DNA of 64,000 bases from Alkalimonas mucilaginosa (GTDB lineage Bacteria; Pseudomonadota; Gammaproteobacteria; Enterobacterales; Alteromonadaceae). The position numbers and the translations under genes were made by a program. The stretch's first letter is position 1. The number at the start of each line of letters is the position of its first letter. The notes beneath the pieces were generated by a model. That model saw only the letters and a program-made list of their open reading frames with translations. It ran no database searches and was not told where the DNA came from. The DNA lies in NCBI RefSeq assembly GCF_036327005.1, contig NZ_JAUGZK010000003.1:186001-250000 (forward strand), in the 5' to 3' direction. This document shows, one piece after another, positions 16,926 through 26,189 of the stretch.

Positions 16926-18326
16926 ATGTCCGATGCTGTGATTCATGATGTTTTAAGTGGTCGCTACGCTGTAGGCGATACCGTTACTGTCAAAGGCTGG
17001 GTCCGCACCAAGCGTGACTCCAAAGCCGGTATTTCTTTTGTCGCTGTGCACGATGGCAGCTGCTTTGATGCGGTGCAGGCGGTAGTACCGGCCGAGCTAC
17101 CTAATTACGAAAGCGAAATCAAACGCCTGACTACTGCCTGCTCCGTGGTAGTGACAGGCACCATTGCCCGCTCTGAAGGTCAGGGCCAGCAGTTTGAAAT
17201 TCAGGCCAGCTCGGTGGCCGTGATTGGCTGGGTGGAAAACCCGGATACTTACCCGATGGCGCCAAAACGCCACTCGATGGAGTACCTGCGTGAATTTGCC
17301 CATCTGCGGCCACGCACCAATATCCATGGCGCTGTAACCCGGGTACGCAACTGCCTGGCGCAAGCGGTACATCGTTTCTTTCATCAGCGCGGCTTTTACT
17401 GGATCAGCACCCCTATCATCACCGGCTCGGACACCGAAGGCGCTGGAGAAATGTTCCGGGTCAGCACGCTGGACCTGGAAAACCTGCCACGCACCGAGGC
17501 CGGCAAAGTAGATTACAGCAAAGATTTCTTTGACCGCGAGACCTTCCTGACCGTCTCCGGTCAGTTGAATGTAGAAACCTACTGCTGTGCTCTTTCCAAG
17601 GTGTACACCTTTGGCCCGACTTTCCGCGCCGAGAACTCCAATACCAGCCGCCACCTGGCCGAGTTCTGGATGATTGAACCGGAAGTGGCTTTTGCTGAAC
17701 TGGCCGATGTGGCGCAGCTGGCCGAAGACATGCTGAAGTACGTGTTTAAAGCCGTGTTGGAAGAACGTGCCGATGACATGGCCTTTTTTGCCGAGCGGGT
17801 AGATAAAGACGCCATCAGCCGTTTGCAACAGATGGTGGACTCCAGCTTTGTGCGGATGGATTACACCGATGCCATCGAGATCCTGCAAAACTGCGGCAAG
17901 ACCTTCAATTACCCGGTGGAATGGGGTATTGATTTGCAGTCCGAGCACGAGCGCTACCTGGCCGAAGAGCATGTGGGCGCACCCATTATTTTGCAAAACT
18001 ACCCGAAAGACATCAAAGCCTTCTACATGCGCTTAAACGAAGATGGCAAGACGGTAGCAGCGATGGATATCCTGGCCCCCGGTATTGGTGAAATCATTGG
18101 CGGCAGTCAGCGCGAAGAGCGGCTCGACAAGCTGGATGAGCGACTGGCTGCGATGGGCCTGAACAAAGACGATTACGGCTGGTACCGCGATCTGCGCCGT
18201 TACGGCACCGTACCGCACTCAGGTTTTGGTTTGGGCTTTGAGCGCCTGGTCAGTTACGTGACCGGTATGGGCAATGTACGCGATGTGATCCCCTTTCCGC
18301 GCACCCCAGGCAACGCTGACTTCTAA
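16926..18326 (+). CDS. asnS: Asparaginyl-tRNA synthetase
   Basis: 466 residues, the same length as the E. coli enzyme. The N-terminal OB fold (VTVKGWVRTKRDSKAGISFV) binds the anticodon. The class II core has motif 2 in TFGPTFRAENSNTSRHLAEF and motif 3 in GFGLGFERLVSYVTGM. It charges tRNA-Asn with asparagine in the cytoplasm. The ATG at 16926 has ACGGAG upstream. Single-gene unit ended by a strong hairpin. Confidence 0.98.
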   Translation: MSDAVIHDVLSGRYAVGDTVTVKGWVRTKRDSKAGISFVAVHDGSCFDAVQAVVPAELPNYESEIKRLTTACSVVVTGTIARSEGQGQQFEIQASSVAVIGWVENPDTYPMAPKRHSMEYLREFAHLRPRTNIHGAVTRVRNCLAQAVHRFFHQRGFYWISTPIITGSDTEGAGEMFRVSTLDLENLPRTEAGKVDYSKDFFDRETFLTVSGQLNVETYCCALSKVYTFGPTFRAENSNTSRHLAEFWMIEPEVAFAELADVAQLAEDMLKYVFKAVLEERADDMAFFAERVDKDAISRLQQMVDSSFVRMDYTDAIEILQNCGKTFNYPVEWGIDLQSEHERYLAEEHVGAPIILQNYPKDIKAFYMRLNEDGKTVAAMDILAPGIGEIIGGSQREERLDKLDERLAAMGLNKDDYGWYRDLRRYGTVPHSGFGLGFERLVSYVTGMGNVRDVIPFPRTPGNADF

Positions 18327-18351
18327 GCCGTTGTCATTAGACCATAAACGA

Positions 18352-18384
18352 AACAGCCCCGCTAATGCGGGGCTGTTGCTTTTA
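18352..18384 (+). terminator. Terminator between asnS and the nitroreductase gene
   Basis: An 11-bp perfect stem AACAGCCCCGC/GCGGGGCTGTT with a 4-base TAAT loop, followed by GCTTTTA. It lies 25 bases after asnS and 8 bases from the convergent nitroreductase stop, so it may serve both strands. Confidence 0.82.
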
Positions 18385-18391
18385 AATCACT

Positions 18392-18949
18392 TTAAAATTC
18401 GGCAAAGAAGTCGGCCGGATCAAGGCCGGCACGAATACGGACTTCAGAGGCCGGTGTGCCCAAATATAAAAAGCCGACAATTTCATCGTCTTCGCCCAGC
18501 TCAAGCGACTGTTTGACAAACTCCATCTCGGCATACATGCCGCTGCGCCAAATACCCCCATAGCCCAGTGCAAAAGCCGCTTGCTGCATCGCCATCACCG
18601 AGCAGGCTGCTGACTGAATTTGCTCGTGCAAAGGTATTTTCGACTCGCTGTTGCAACGGGCAATGCAAACAATCACCATAGGTGCTCGCAGTGGCAGCTG
18701 GCGGGCTCGCTCCAGCAGATCATTGGAAATGGTGGGATCATCCTCAACCGCAGCTTCGGCGAAAATATCCCCTAAGCGCTCCAGTGAAGATCTGCCCTGC
18801 ACTATCAAAAAGCGCCAGGGCCGCAAAGCACCATGATCCGGCACCCGCAGCGCGGCCTGCTTGATCAATTCCAGCGCTTCACCTTGAGGAGCTGGCTCAG
18901 TTAAACGCGGACAGGATTGCCGCGTAGTCAGTAGCGTGATCGCATCCAT
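18392..18949 (-). CDS. YdjA-like nitroreductase family protein
   Basis: 185 residues, FMN-dependent nitroreductase superfamily. The N-terminus ITLLTTRQSCPRLTEPAP and DHGALRPWRFLIVQG are FMN-phosphate and ribityl-binding segments as in E. coli YdjA. AFALGYGGIWRSG near residue 135 and the C-terminal FLYLGTPASEV also fit. YdjA-type proteins are small homodimeric flavin reductases of unknown natural substrate. Single gene, convergent with asnS. Confidence 0.9.
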   Translation of the reverse strand: MDAITLLTTRQSCPRLTEPAPQGEALELIKQAALRVPDHGALRPWRFLIVQGRSSLERLGDIFAEAAVEDDPTISNDLLERARQLPLRAPMVIVCIARCNSESKIPLHEQIQSAACSVMAMQQAAFALGYGGIWRSGMYAEMEFVKQSLELGEDDEIVGFLYLGTPASEVRIRAGLDPADFFAEF

Positions 18950-19076
18950 GATAAAACCCTTCTCAGAGCAAAAAAAGCGACAACTTAGAATAGCAACAAG
19001 GCTATCAGAAGTTTTTCAAGCTGCCTATGGCTTTATTGCGATTTCAGCGCAATCGCTTGGGAATTGATCAGAGCGC

Positions 19077-20483
19077 TTAGTATTGCTGCAAAGCCGCCTG
19101 ATACAACAGCTCGTATTGCTGACAAGCTTGCTGCCAACTAAAGCACTGCGCCATTGCGCGTTGTTGCATCGCCTGATATAGCGCCTGGTCCTGATAAATA
19201 GCATCGGTTTGTTGCAAAGCTTGCAGTAAGGCAGCCGCATTCGCTTGCTCGAAATGGATGCCGGTACAATCGGCTTCAGGGTAAGGCACTACAGTGTCTT
19301 TCAGGCCCCCGGTAGCACGCACCAAGGGCAAGGTACCATAACGTAAACTATAAATTTGGTTCAGCCCACAAGGCTCAAACAATGAAGGCATCAGAAAAAA
19401 GTCACCAGCCGCTTCAATTTTATGCGCCATCGCTTCATCAAAGCCCATCACAAAGCTCATCTGGCCTTTAAAGCGCGCAGCCAATGCAAATAAAGCCTCG
19501 GTGTAGTGCCGCTCACCGGTCCCCATAATCAGCACCTGAGAGTCGGTGGTGGGCAGCCATTGCGCCAGTGCCGGTAGCAAATAATCGAAGCCTTTTTGGC
19601 CGGTAATGCGGCTTACCGCTACATACAACGGAACTGCTTTGTCGGGCAATTGATGATGTTGCCGCAACCAGGTTTTGCAACTTGCCTTGCCAGTCAGATC
19701 CGGCCAATCGTAATGGGCTGCTAAGTGAACGTCCCGGCCAGGATGCCATAACTGGTAATCACAGCCATTTAAAATACCGCTAAAGTCGGTCTGGCGCTGC
19801 TGATACAACCAAGCCAGTCCATTGCCTGCCGGCTCTGACAGCAGTTCATCCCGATAGCCACTACTGACGGTGTTGATTTTGCTGGCACTGACGATGCCTT
19901 GTTGCAGCAGATTGACCGGACTGCTGGATGCTGGCAGCTCCAGTTGTTTCGCCCAGTCGGATGCGACCACTTCCTGATAAGCACCATTATGAATGGTAAA
20001 AACGAAACGACTGCCGGAAAAGAAATCATCCTGCGCTTGCTCATGCTGTAAATAGACACCAGCCAACGCCGTTTGCCAATCGTGGCCATGGATAATATCC
20101 GGGCAAAAACCCCGCTCCTGACACCAGGCAAGCGCAGCCTTGCAAAAGAAAGCGAAACGCAGCGGATTATCGGCATAGCCATATTCTCCATCGTCGTATG
20201 GCCGTATGCGCTGAAAAAACTCATGATGCTCTACCAGACCAATGGCAACGCCATCCAGCGTTAGCTGTCGGACAGCACAGCCAAATGTACGACCGCCCAG
20301 AGATACATAGACCGATTGCCAATCCCTGGTTTCAAATGCATACAAGCTGGCATAACGCGGCACTAACACCATCACCTCATGCCCGGCCTCGACCAGAGCT
20401 TTGGTCAGGCCACGGCAGGCATCTGCCAGACCGCCGGTTTTAATGAGGCCTTCATACTCACTGCATAACATCAAAATACGCAT
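19077..20483 (-). CDS. glgA: Glycogen synthase GlgA (ADP-glucose dependent)
   Basis: 468 residues, GT5 family. The ADP-glucose-binding motif is KTGGLADACRG at residues 16-26. The C-terminal GT-B domain has the catalytic region LMPSLFEPCGLNQIYSLRYG and RATGGLKDTV. It elongates alpha-1,4-glucan from ADP-glucose. It lies 32 bases downstream of glgC and is surely co-transcribed with it. The branching and debranching enzymes (glgB, glgX) and phosphorylase are not beside it. Confidence 0.96.
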   Translation of the reverse strand: MRILMLCSEYEGLIKTGGLADACRGLTKALVEAGHEVMVLVPRYASLYAFETRDWQSVYVSLGGRTFGCAVRQLTLDGVAIGLVEHHEFFQRIRPYDDGEYGYADNPLRFAFFCKAALAWCQERGFCPDIIHGHDWQTALAGVYLQHEQAQDDFFSGSRFVFTIHNGAYQEVVASDWAKQLELPASSSPVNLLQQGIVSASKINTVSSGYRDELLSEPAGNGLAWLYQQRQTDFSGILNGCDYQLWHPGRDVHLAAHYDWPDLTGKASCKTWLRQHHQLPDKAVPLYVAVSRITGQKGFDYLLPALAQWLPTTDSQVLIMGTGERHYTEALFALAARFKGQMSFVMGFDEAMAHKIEAAGDFFLMPSLFEPCGLNQIYSLRYGTLPLVRATGGLKDTVVPYPEADCTGIHFEQANAAALLQALQQTDAIYQDQALYQAMQQRAMAQCFSWQQACQQYELLYQAALQQY

Positions 20484-20515
20484 TCAATGAACCTTTGTTG
20501 TTGTTCAATCCTGGC

Positions 20516-21748
20516 TTAATCAAAGCCAACCCGGGCTCCTTTGGGGATCACAATAACGCCTTCTTCCGACACATGAAAGCGCTGTTTATCCAGGTTCACA
20601 TCTTCGCCAATCACTGTATTCGGCGCTATCTTGACATCTTTATCAATGATAGCACGACGGATGCGACAGCCCCGCCCTATATCGTTGTTGCCCATCAGCA
20701 CACACTTTTCAATGTAGGCATGACTGTGCACATGCACGTTGTAACCCAGGATCGAATGGTACACGATGGAACCACTGATAATACAACCTGAAGACACCAT
20801 AGAGCTAATCGCCTGACCAGTACGGTTGGTTTCATCATGCACAAATTTAGCCGGCGGCATCGGAGGCGTATAGCTACGTAGCGGCCAATACCGGTTGTAC
20901 AAATCAAAAGGCGGAATCACCGCAATCAAATCCATATTGGCTTCGTAGTAGGAGTCGAGCGTGCCAACATCGCGCCAGTAACCGCGGGAGATATCTTGTT
21001 CACCACGAATGCTGTTGCTGGAAAAATCATACACATAGACGTCGCCAGACGGATAGAGTCTGGGAATAATGTTTTTACCAAAATCATGACTGGACGCCGG
21101 ATCGGCAGCATCGGTTTCCAGACACTCGATCAGGCAGTCTTTTTCGAAAATATAATTGCCCATCGAAGCCAACACGTAATCAGGCCGGCCAGGTATCGTT
21201 TTTGGATTGCTAAGTGGTTTTTCTTCGAAACCAATCATTTTACCGCTGGCATCTACTTCTATCACACCGAAGTGATGGGCATCAGCGACCGGCACAGGAA
21301 TGGCTGCAACCGTCATGCTGGCATTGTTTTGACGGTGAAAATCCAGCATTTGCCGCACATCCATTTTGTAGATGTGATCACCACCGAAAATACAGACCTC
21401 TTCCGGATCCAGGCCATGGATCAAGTGCAGATTTTGGTACACCGCATCGGCAGTGCCCAGATACCAATGCTTGCCGGTTTGCATCTGAGCGGGTATTGGA
21501 TCAATAAAGCGGTTGGTTAAACCCGAGACGCGCCAGGCCCGCCCCAGATGCTTCATCAGGGAGTGTGATTTGAACTGGGTAATCACAAAAATCTGCAGAA
21601 AATCAGAGTTCACAAAGTTATTCAGTACAAAGTCTATAATGCGGTAATTGCCACCGAAAGGCACCGCAGGTTTGGCGCGGATACCCGTTAATGGCGCCAA
21701 CCGAGTTCCTTCACCACCGGCTAAAATCATGGTTAACACACCTGACAT
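20516..21748 (-). CDS. glgC: Glucose-1-phosphate adenylyltransferase GlgC
   Basis: About 410 residues from the ATG at 21748, preceded by AGGGAG. The longer open frame to 21934 adds non-homologous sequence. The nucleotide-binding motif is MILAGGEGTRLAPLTG near the N-terminus. PAVPFGGNYRIIDFVLNN and GGDHIYKMD are substrate motifs, and the C-terminal left-handed helix (SMVSSGCIISGSIV) is present. The enzyme makes ADP-glucose and is normally controlled by fructose-1,6-bisphosphate or related glycolytic signals. First gene of glgCA. Confidence 0.96.
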   Translation of the reverse strand: MSGVLTMILAGGEGTRLAPLTGIRAKPAVPFGGNYRIIDFVLNNFVNSDFLQIFVITQFKSHSLMKHLGRAWRVSGLTNRFIDPIPAQMQTGKHWYLGTADAVYQNLHLIHGLDPEEVCIFGGDHIYKMDVRQMLDFHRQNNASMTVAAIPVPVADAHHFGVIEVDASGKMIGFEEKPLSNPKTIPGRPDYVLASMGNYIFEKDCLIECLETDAADPASSHDFGKNIIPRLYPSGDVYVYDFSSNSIRGEQDISRGYWRDVGTLDSYYEANMDLIAVIPPFDLYNRYWPLRSYTPPMPPAKFVHDETNRTGQAISSMVSSGCIISGSIVYHSILGYNVHVHSHAYIEKCVLMGNNDIGRGCRIRRAIIDKDVKIAPNTVIGEDVNLDKQRFHVSEEGVIVIPKGARVGFD

Positions 21749-22060
21749 ACCAACTCCCTGTGAATCAAAAAATAATGATAGTGATGTTTCGATCTTTGTA
21801 ATGCAAGGTAAAGGCCATTGTGAAGTCATGCCCTGGCAAAGCTGCATTCGTATGCAACAGGTTATGACGCCAGTATGGCGATAGCATGACAAAGGCACCA
21901 ATATGGAGCAAAAAATAGCTGGCGCCACACTCATTTAGTGCAAAAAAAGCACAAGCTGGTTTCAGGCTAGCAAAGCTTTGCATCAGCGACAAGAGATTCA
22001 GGAAGGAAAGGAGCAGATATCCCCTTGCTGGTGCAACCAGCAAGGGGGATGAAACAGAAA
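21749..22060. other. 312-base gap between glgC and fadH
   Basis: Upstream of glgC (minus strand) and downstream of fadH (minus strand). It contains the fadH hairpin at 22021-22047 and should hold the glgCA promoter, but I found no convincing -35/-10 pair. An open frame across 21765-22043 has no ribosome binding site or protein-like features and I do not call it. Confidence 0.6.
22021..22047 (-). terminator. Strong hairpin downstream of fadH
   Basis: A perfect 12-bp stem CCCCTTGCTGGT/ACCAGCAAGGGG with a 3-base loop, 13 bases after the fadH stop. No T run follows on either strand, so it may be a Rho-independent terminator of poor type or an mRNA-stabilising 3' stem. Confidence 0.5.
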
Positions 22061-24097
22061 CTAAATACGGGCAGCCAATTCAGCACCCTGCCGGATGGCT
22101 CTTTTGGCATCCAATTCAGCAGCAACATCCGCGCCACCAATCAGATGCACCGGCAAACCAACATCCTGCAGTCCGGCTTGCAGCTCACGCAAAGGCATTT
22201 GTCCGGCGCAAATAATGACATTATCTACTTGCAGACACCGCTCCTCACCTGCAATTTCAATCCAAAGACCATGATCATCAATCTTACGGTATTGCACACC
22301 AGCAATACTTTCTACCCCTTTACTTTTAAGCGAGGCGCGGTGCGCCCAGCCGGATGTTTTGCCAAGGCCTGCACCCACTTTGCTGCTTTTGCGTTGCAGC
22401 AAATAGATTTTGCGCAATGCAGGTTCAGGCCGATGCTCTGGCAACAAAGCACCACGTGCCTGGTAGGCTTTATCAACGCCCCACTCTTTGAGCCAGGCAT
22501 CTGGTTGCAGCGTCAGGGAATGGTTCTCGGTCAGATACTCGGCCACATCAAAACCAATGCCGCCAGCGCCAATAATAGCTACATTCTTACCGACCGCTTT
22601 GTGATCACGCAATACATCCAGATAGCTGAGTACCATCGGGTGCTCAATGCCTTCAATATCGACAGGCCTTGGTACAATACCGGTCGCAAGGATCACTTCA
22701 TCAAACCCAGCTTGCTGCAGAGAGTCTACACTCTGTTCGCTGTTTAAGCGCAGTTCAATATGATGCAGTTCCAGCATCCGGCCAAAATAACGCAGGGTTT
22801 CATAAAATTCTTCTTTACCAGGAATTTGCTTGGCGTAGTTAAACTGACCACCTATCTGATGCGATTTATCAAATAAGGTCACCTTATGACCACGCTGCGC
22901 CGCATAGACACTAAAGGCAAGGCCAGCCGGACCGGCACCGACCACCGCCAATTTTTTAGGTGTAGCTGCAGACTCGAAATTCAGTTCGGTTTCATAACAA
23001 GCCCGCGGATTGACTAAGCAGCTGGCGCGCTTTTTCTGAAACACGTGATCAAGGCAGGCCTGGTTGCAGGCAATGCAGGTATTGATTTCATCGGCTTTAT
23101 TAGCGGCAGCTTTATTGACAAAATCTGCATCGGCTAAAAATGGCCGTGCCATACACACCATATCCGCCTGACCATTGGCCAGGATATCTTCGGCTACCTG
23201 CGGTGTATTGATACGGTTGGTCGCCATGATTGGGATAGTAATTTCCTGACGAACCCGCTCTGTGATCCAACTAAAAGCAGCCCGGGGCACCCGGGTGGTG
23301 ATGGTTGGGATCCTCGCTTCATGCCAGCCAATGCCGGTATTGATGATGCTGACACCTGCGGCAGATACAGCTTTGGCAAGTTCTACCACTTCCTCGTAGC
23401 TATTGCCGTCTTCTACCAGATCCAACATGGAAAGACGATAGACAATAATAAAATCGTCCCCACACCGCTCACGCACTGCTTTAATGGTTTCCAATGGGAA
23501 GCGGATGCGGTTGGCAAAATCGCCCCCCCATTCATCAGTGCGTTGATTGGTCCGCTGACAAATAAACTGGTTAATGAGGTAGCCTTCAGAGCCCATGATT
23601 TCCACCCCATCGTAACCAGCCTTTTTCGCCAGCTCTGCCGCCTTAGCAAAATCACGGATGGTGCTTTTAATTTGCCGGCCGGACATTTCGGATGGGGTAA
23701 AAGGGGTAATAGGTGATTTGATTTTACTGGGAGCTACATTAAAAGGATGATAGCCATAGCGACCTGCATGCAACAACTGCAAACAAATTTTGGCCCCATG
23801 AGCATGCACTGCCTGGGTGACTTCAGTATGCTTTTTTGCTTGCCAGCCAAAGCTAAGCTGGCTACCAAAAGGCACCAGATTGCCCCGGAAATTCGGGCTA
23901 ATGCCCCCTGTAATGATAAGACCAACCCCTCCTTTAGCACGCTCAGCATAAAATGCAGCAAGTTTACTAAAGCCGTTTTTTTCTTCCTCAAGGCCAGTAT
24001 GCATGGACCCCATAACTACGCGGTTGCGCAGCTGTGTAAAACCCAAATCCAAAGGCTGTAATAAATATTGGTAAGCCACATCGCCCTCTCTGGTCAT
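22061..24097 (-). CDS. fadH: 2,4-dienoyl-CoA reductase (NADPH) FadH
   Basis: 678 residues, close to E. coli FadH. The N-terminal TIM barrel is an old-yellow-enzyme domain with FMN and substrate segments (LRNRVVMGSMHTGLEE). Cysteines in NTCIACNQACLDHVF and KRASCLVNPRACYE bind the 4Fe-4S cluster. The FAD domain starts at VVGAGPAGLAFSVYAAQRGH and the NADPH domain at NVAIIGAGGIGFDVAEYL. It reduces 2,4-dienoyl-CoA during beta-oxidation of unsaturated fatty acids. The start at 24097 gives a short extra N-terminus; a GTG at codon 7 (VAYQYLLQPLDLG) is the alternative. Single gene. Confidence 0.96.
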   Translation of the reverse strand: MTREGDVAYQYLLQPLDLGFTQLRNRVVMGSMHTGLEEEKNGFSKLAAFYAERAKGGVGLIITGGISPNFRGNLVPFGSQLSFGWQAKKHTEVTQAVHAHGAKICLQLLHAGRYGYHPFNVAPSKIKSPITPFTPSEMSGRQIKSTIRDFAKAAELAKKAGYDGVEIMGSEGYLINQFICQRTNQRTDEWGGDFANRIRFPLETIKAVRERCGDDFIIVYRLSMLDLVEDGNSYEEVVELAKAVSAAGVSIINTGIGWHEARIPTITTRVPRAAFSWITERVRQEITIPIMATNRINTPQVAEDILANGQADMVCMARPFLADADFVNKAAANKADEINTCIACNQACLDHVFQKKRASCLVNPRACYETELNFESAATPKKLAVVGAGPAGLAFSVYAAQRGHKVTLFDKSHQIGGQFNYAKQIPGKEEFYETLRYFGRMLELHHIELRLNSEQSVDSLQQAGFDEVILATGIVPRPVDIEGIEHPMVLSYLDVLRDHKAVGKNVAIIGAGGIGFDVAEYLTENHSLTLQPDAWLKEWGVDKAYQARGALLPEHRPEPALRKIYLLQRKSSKVGAGLGKTSGWAHRASLKSKGVESIAGVQYRKIDDHGLWIEIAGEERCLQVDNVIICAGQMPLRELQAGLQDVGLPVHLIGGADVAAELDAKRAIRQGAELAARI

Positions 24098-24245
24098 ACC
24101 TGTTAACTTGTCCGTTAGAGGGTAGCTGTTTTACCCCAGATACGCAATATGTACATTTACTTACAAATTGCAGTTATCTTTAGTGCTTAAATTCGCTAGC
24201 ATAGTATCACCAAGATCAGATTTATTGTTGTGTAGGAATCCATCT

Positions 24246-26126
24246 ATGTCCGCAACCAACCCTGGAATAGTCCGTCGCTTCTTCGGAGGCATTTGGCATG
24301 GTTACAAAGTTTTTCGTTCTATTATTTTAAACACCCTGTTTATTCTGATTGTGTTGATCCTGCTGATCAGCATTTTCAGTGGCAAAGATAAGGTTCAGGT
24401 CCCGGCAACCTCAGCTTTGGTACTGAATTTACAAGGTGACATCGTCGAAGAAAAGCGCTTTGTCGACCCCTTCTCCACCATCGTCAACGAAAGCTTGGGT
24501 GGCCAATCCGATCCGGCTGAAATTCTGCTGTCCGATGTATTGCAGGTGATTCAGCATGCGACCAAGGATGATCGTATTCATGCCATGGTGTTGGATCTGT
24601 CCGGCCTTGGCCGTGCTTCGCTGGACAAATTACAGGCCATAGGTAAAGAACTAGAACAGTTCAAAGCTTCGGGCAAGCATATCTATACCCGGGGTGCCTA
24701 TTTCGGCCAAGGGCAATATTTCCTTGCCAGCTACGCCAACGAAGTACATCTTGATCCTATGGGTGCAGTGCTGCTGGAAGGCTATGGTAGTTACCCCATG
24801 TTCTATAAAAGTGCCCTGGAAAAGCTGAAAGTAAACACCCATGTCTTCCGGGTTGGCACCTACAAATCTGCTGTAGAGCCTTTTATTCGCGACACTATGT
24901 CTGACGAAGCAAAACAAGACGCTTTGTTCTGGTTAAACGACTTGTGGCATAACTACAAAGCAGAGGTGGCTGAGCGCCGCGGCTTCGAACCGGCAAGCTT
25001 TATTGAAACACGTGATACTTTCTTTGAAAAGCTGCAGCAACAAGATGGTGACTTAGCAAGTATGGCATTGGCACTGGGCCTGGTAGATACCTTGAGCACC
25101 CAGCAGGAGTTTCGCCAGAAAATGATCAGCCTGGTTGGTGAGAACGACAACCAAACCTACAACCATGTCACCTTTGACGACTACCTGAGCCTGGTAGTGC
25201 CACGGCAGTCATTTGATAACCCACTGACTGACAAAGTTGCGGTCATCGTTGCACGTGGCATGATTGTCGATGGGAATGCCAAAGCCGGCACCATTGGTGG
25301 TGATAGCACAGCTGCCATGCTGCGACGAGCCCGTAACGACGACAAAGTAAAAGCAGTGGTGCTTCGCATTGATAGTGGCGGTGGCAGTGCCTTTGCTTCT
25401 GAAATTATTGGCCGTGAGGTTATGGCTTTGCGTGCGGCAGGGAAACCAGTCATTGCTTCGATGGGTGCGGTTGCAGCCTCTGGCGGTTACTGGATTGCAG
25501 CACCTGCGACAGAGATCTGGGCATCCCCGACCACCATCACTGGCTCCATTGGGATTTTTGGCTTGTTTCACAGCCTGGAAGATAGTTTTCATGCGCTGGG
25601 AATTAATGTAGATGGCGTCGGTACTACCGAATTAGCCGGCTTTAGTTCCGGGCTGCCATTTTATAAAGGCCTGCAACCACGCGAAAAAGACATCTTCCAA
25701 TTGCTGATCGAACGTGGCTACAAAGACTTCCTCAGCCTGGTTGGTGAACATCGCGGTATGAGCCTTGAAGAAGTAGATAAAGTAGCGCAAGGGCGAGTAT
25801 TTACTGGCCAGCATGCCCTGCAATACGGCCTGGTCGATAAACTGGGTAGCTTTGACGATGCCATTGCTGCTGCTGCAGAGCGGGCAGGATTAAGCAACTA
25901 CGATGTAAAAATCATTGGGCACGAGCTGTCACCATTTGAACAAATGGTCATTGAGCTCTTTGGTGGTGCCGCGAACCAGGGCTGGTTGCCACAAATTGGC
26001 ACGAGCCCAGAGCGCCAGGCGATTAACCGTATGACTCAACAACTTCGGCATGACTTTGTCACCCTGTCCAACTTTAACGACCCACAGGGGCTCTATGCTT
26101 TCTGCCTGATGTGCCAAATCGACTGA
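24246..26126 (+). CDS. sppA: Signal peptide peptidase SppA (protease IV), 67K type
   Basis: 626 residues from the ATG at 24246, which has AGGAA upstream. The frame is open from 24168 but the family begins near here. One N-terminal transmembrane helix (IILNTLFILIVLILLISIFS) anchors it. Two S49 domains follow: the general-base Lys is in RVGTYKSAVEPF (about K207) and the nucleophile Ser in SMGAVAASGGYW (about S412), matching K209/S409 of E. coli. It degrades cleaved signal peptides in the inner membrane. The stop codon overlaps the -35 box of a promoter that reads into ansA. Confidence 0.96.
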   Translation: MSATNPGIVRRFFGGIWHGYKVFRSIILNTLFILIVLILLISIFSGKDKVQVPATSALVLNLQGDIVEEKRFVDPFSTIVNESLGGQSDPAEILLSDVLQVIQHATKDDRIHAMVLDLSGLGRASLDKLQAIGKELEQFKASGKHIYTRGAYFGQGQYFLASYANEVHLDPMGAVLLEGYGSYPMFYKSALEKLKVNTHVFRVGTYKSAVEPFIRDTMSDEAKQDALFWLNDLWHNYKAEVAERRGFEPASFIETRDTFFEKLQQQDGDLASMALALGLVDTLSTQQEFRQKMISLVGENDNQTYNHVTFDDYLSLVVPRQSFDNPLTDKVAVIVARGMIVDGNAKAGTIGGDSTAAMLRRARNDDKVKAVVLRIDSGGGSAFASEIIGREVMALRAAGKPVIASMGAVAASGGYWIAAPATEIWASPTTITGSIGIFGLFHSLEDSFHALGINVDGVGTTELAGFSSGLPFYKGLQPREKDIFQLLIERGYKDFLSLVGEHRGMSLEEVDKVAQGRVFTGQHALQYGLVDKLGSFDDAIAAAAERAGLSNYDVKIIGHELSPFEQMVIELFGGAANQGWLPQIGTSPERQAINRMTQQLRHDFVTLSNFNDPQGLYAFCLMCQID

Positions 26127-26151
26127 CACTCAGCATGATCTTAGCTACAAT
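26123..26151 (+). promoter_or_regulatory. Promoter of ansA overlapping the sppA stop and terminator
   Basis: CTGACA (26123-26128) and TACAAT (26146-26151) are exactly 17 bases apart, each 5 of 6 to consensus. The predicted start is near 26158, at the end of the left arm of the sppA terminator. The -35 box contains the sppA TGA. Confidence 0.6.
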
Positions 26152-26177
26152 GCCCGGCCTGTGCCGGGCATTTTTTT
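26150..26177 (+). terminator. Terminator of sppA
   Basis: A 9-bp stem ATGCCCGGC/GCCGGGCAT with a 4-base loop and seven T's. It ends 12 bases before the ansA ATG. Confidence 0.88.
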
Positions 26178-26189
26178 ATGAGGCCTTCG

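Noticed and set aside
17097..17996. 299-codon open frame antisense to asnS
   Set aside because: It mirrors the codon pattern of asnS, has no ribosome binding site and no protein-family features.
21765..22043. 92-codon minus-strand frame in the glgC-fadH gap
   Set aside because: No ribosome binding site, hydrophobic and Cys/Leu-rich by chance, and it runs through the fadH hairpin.
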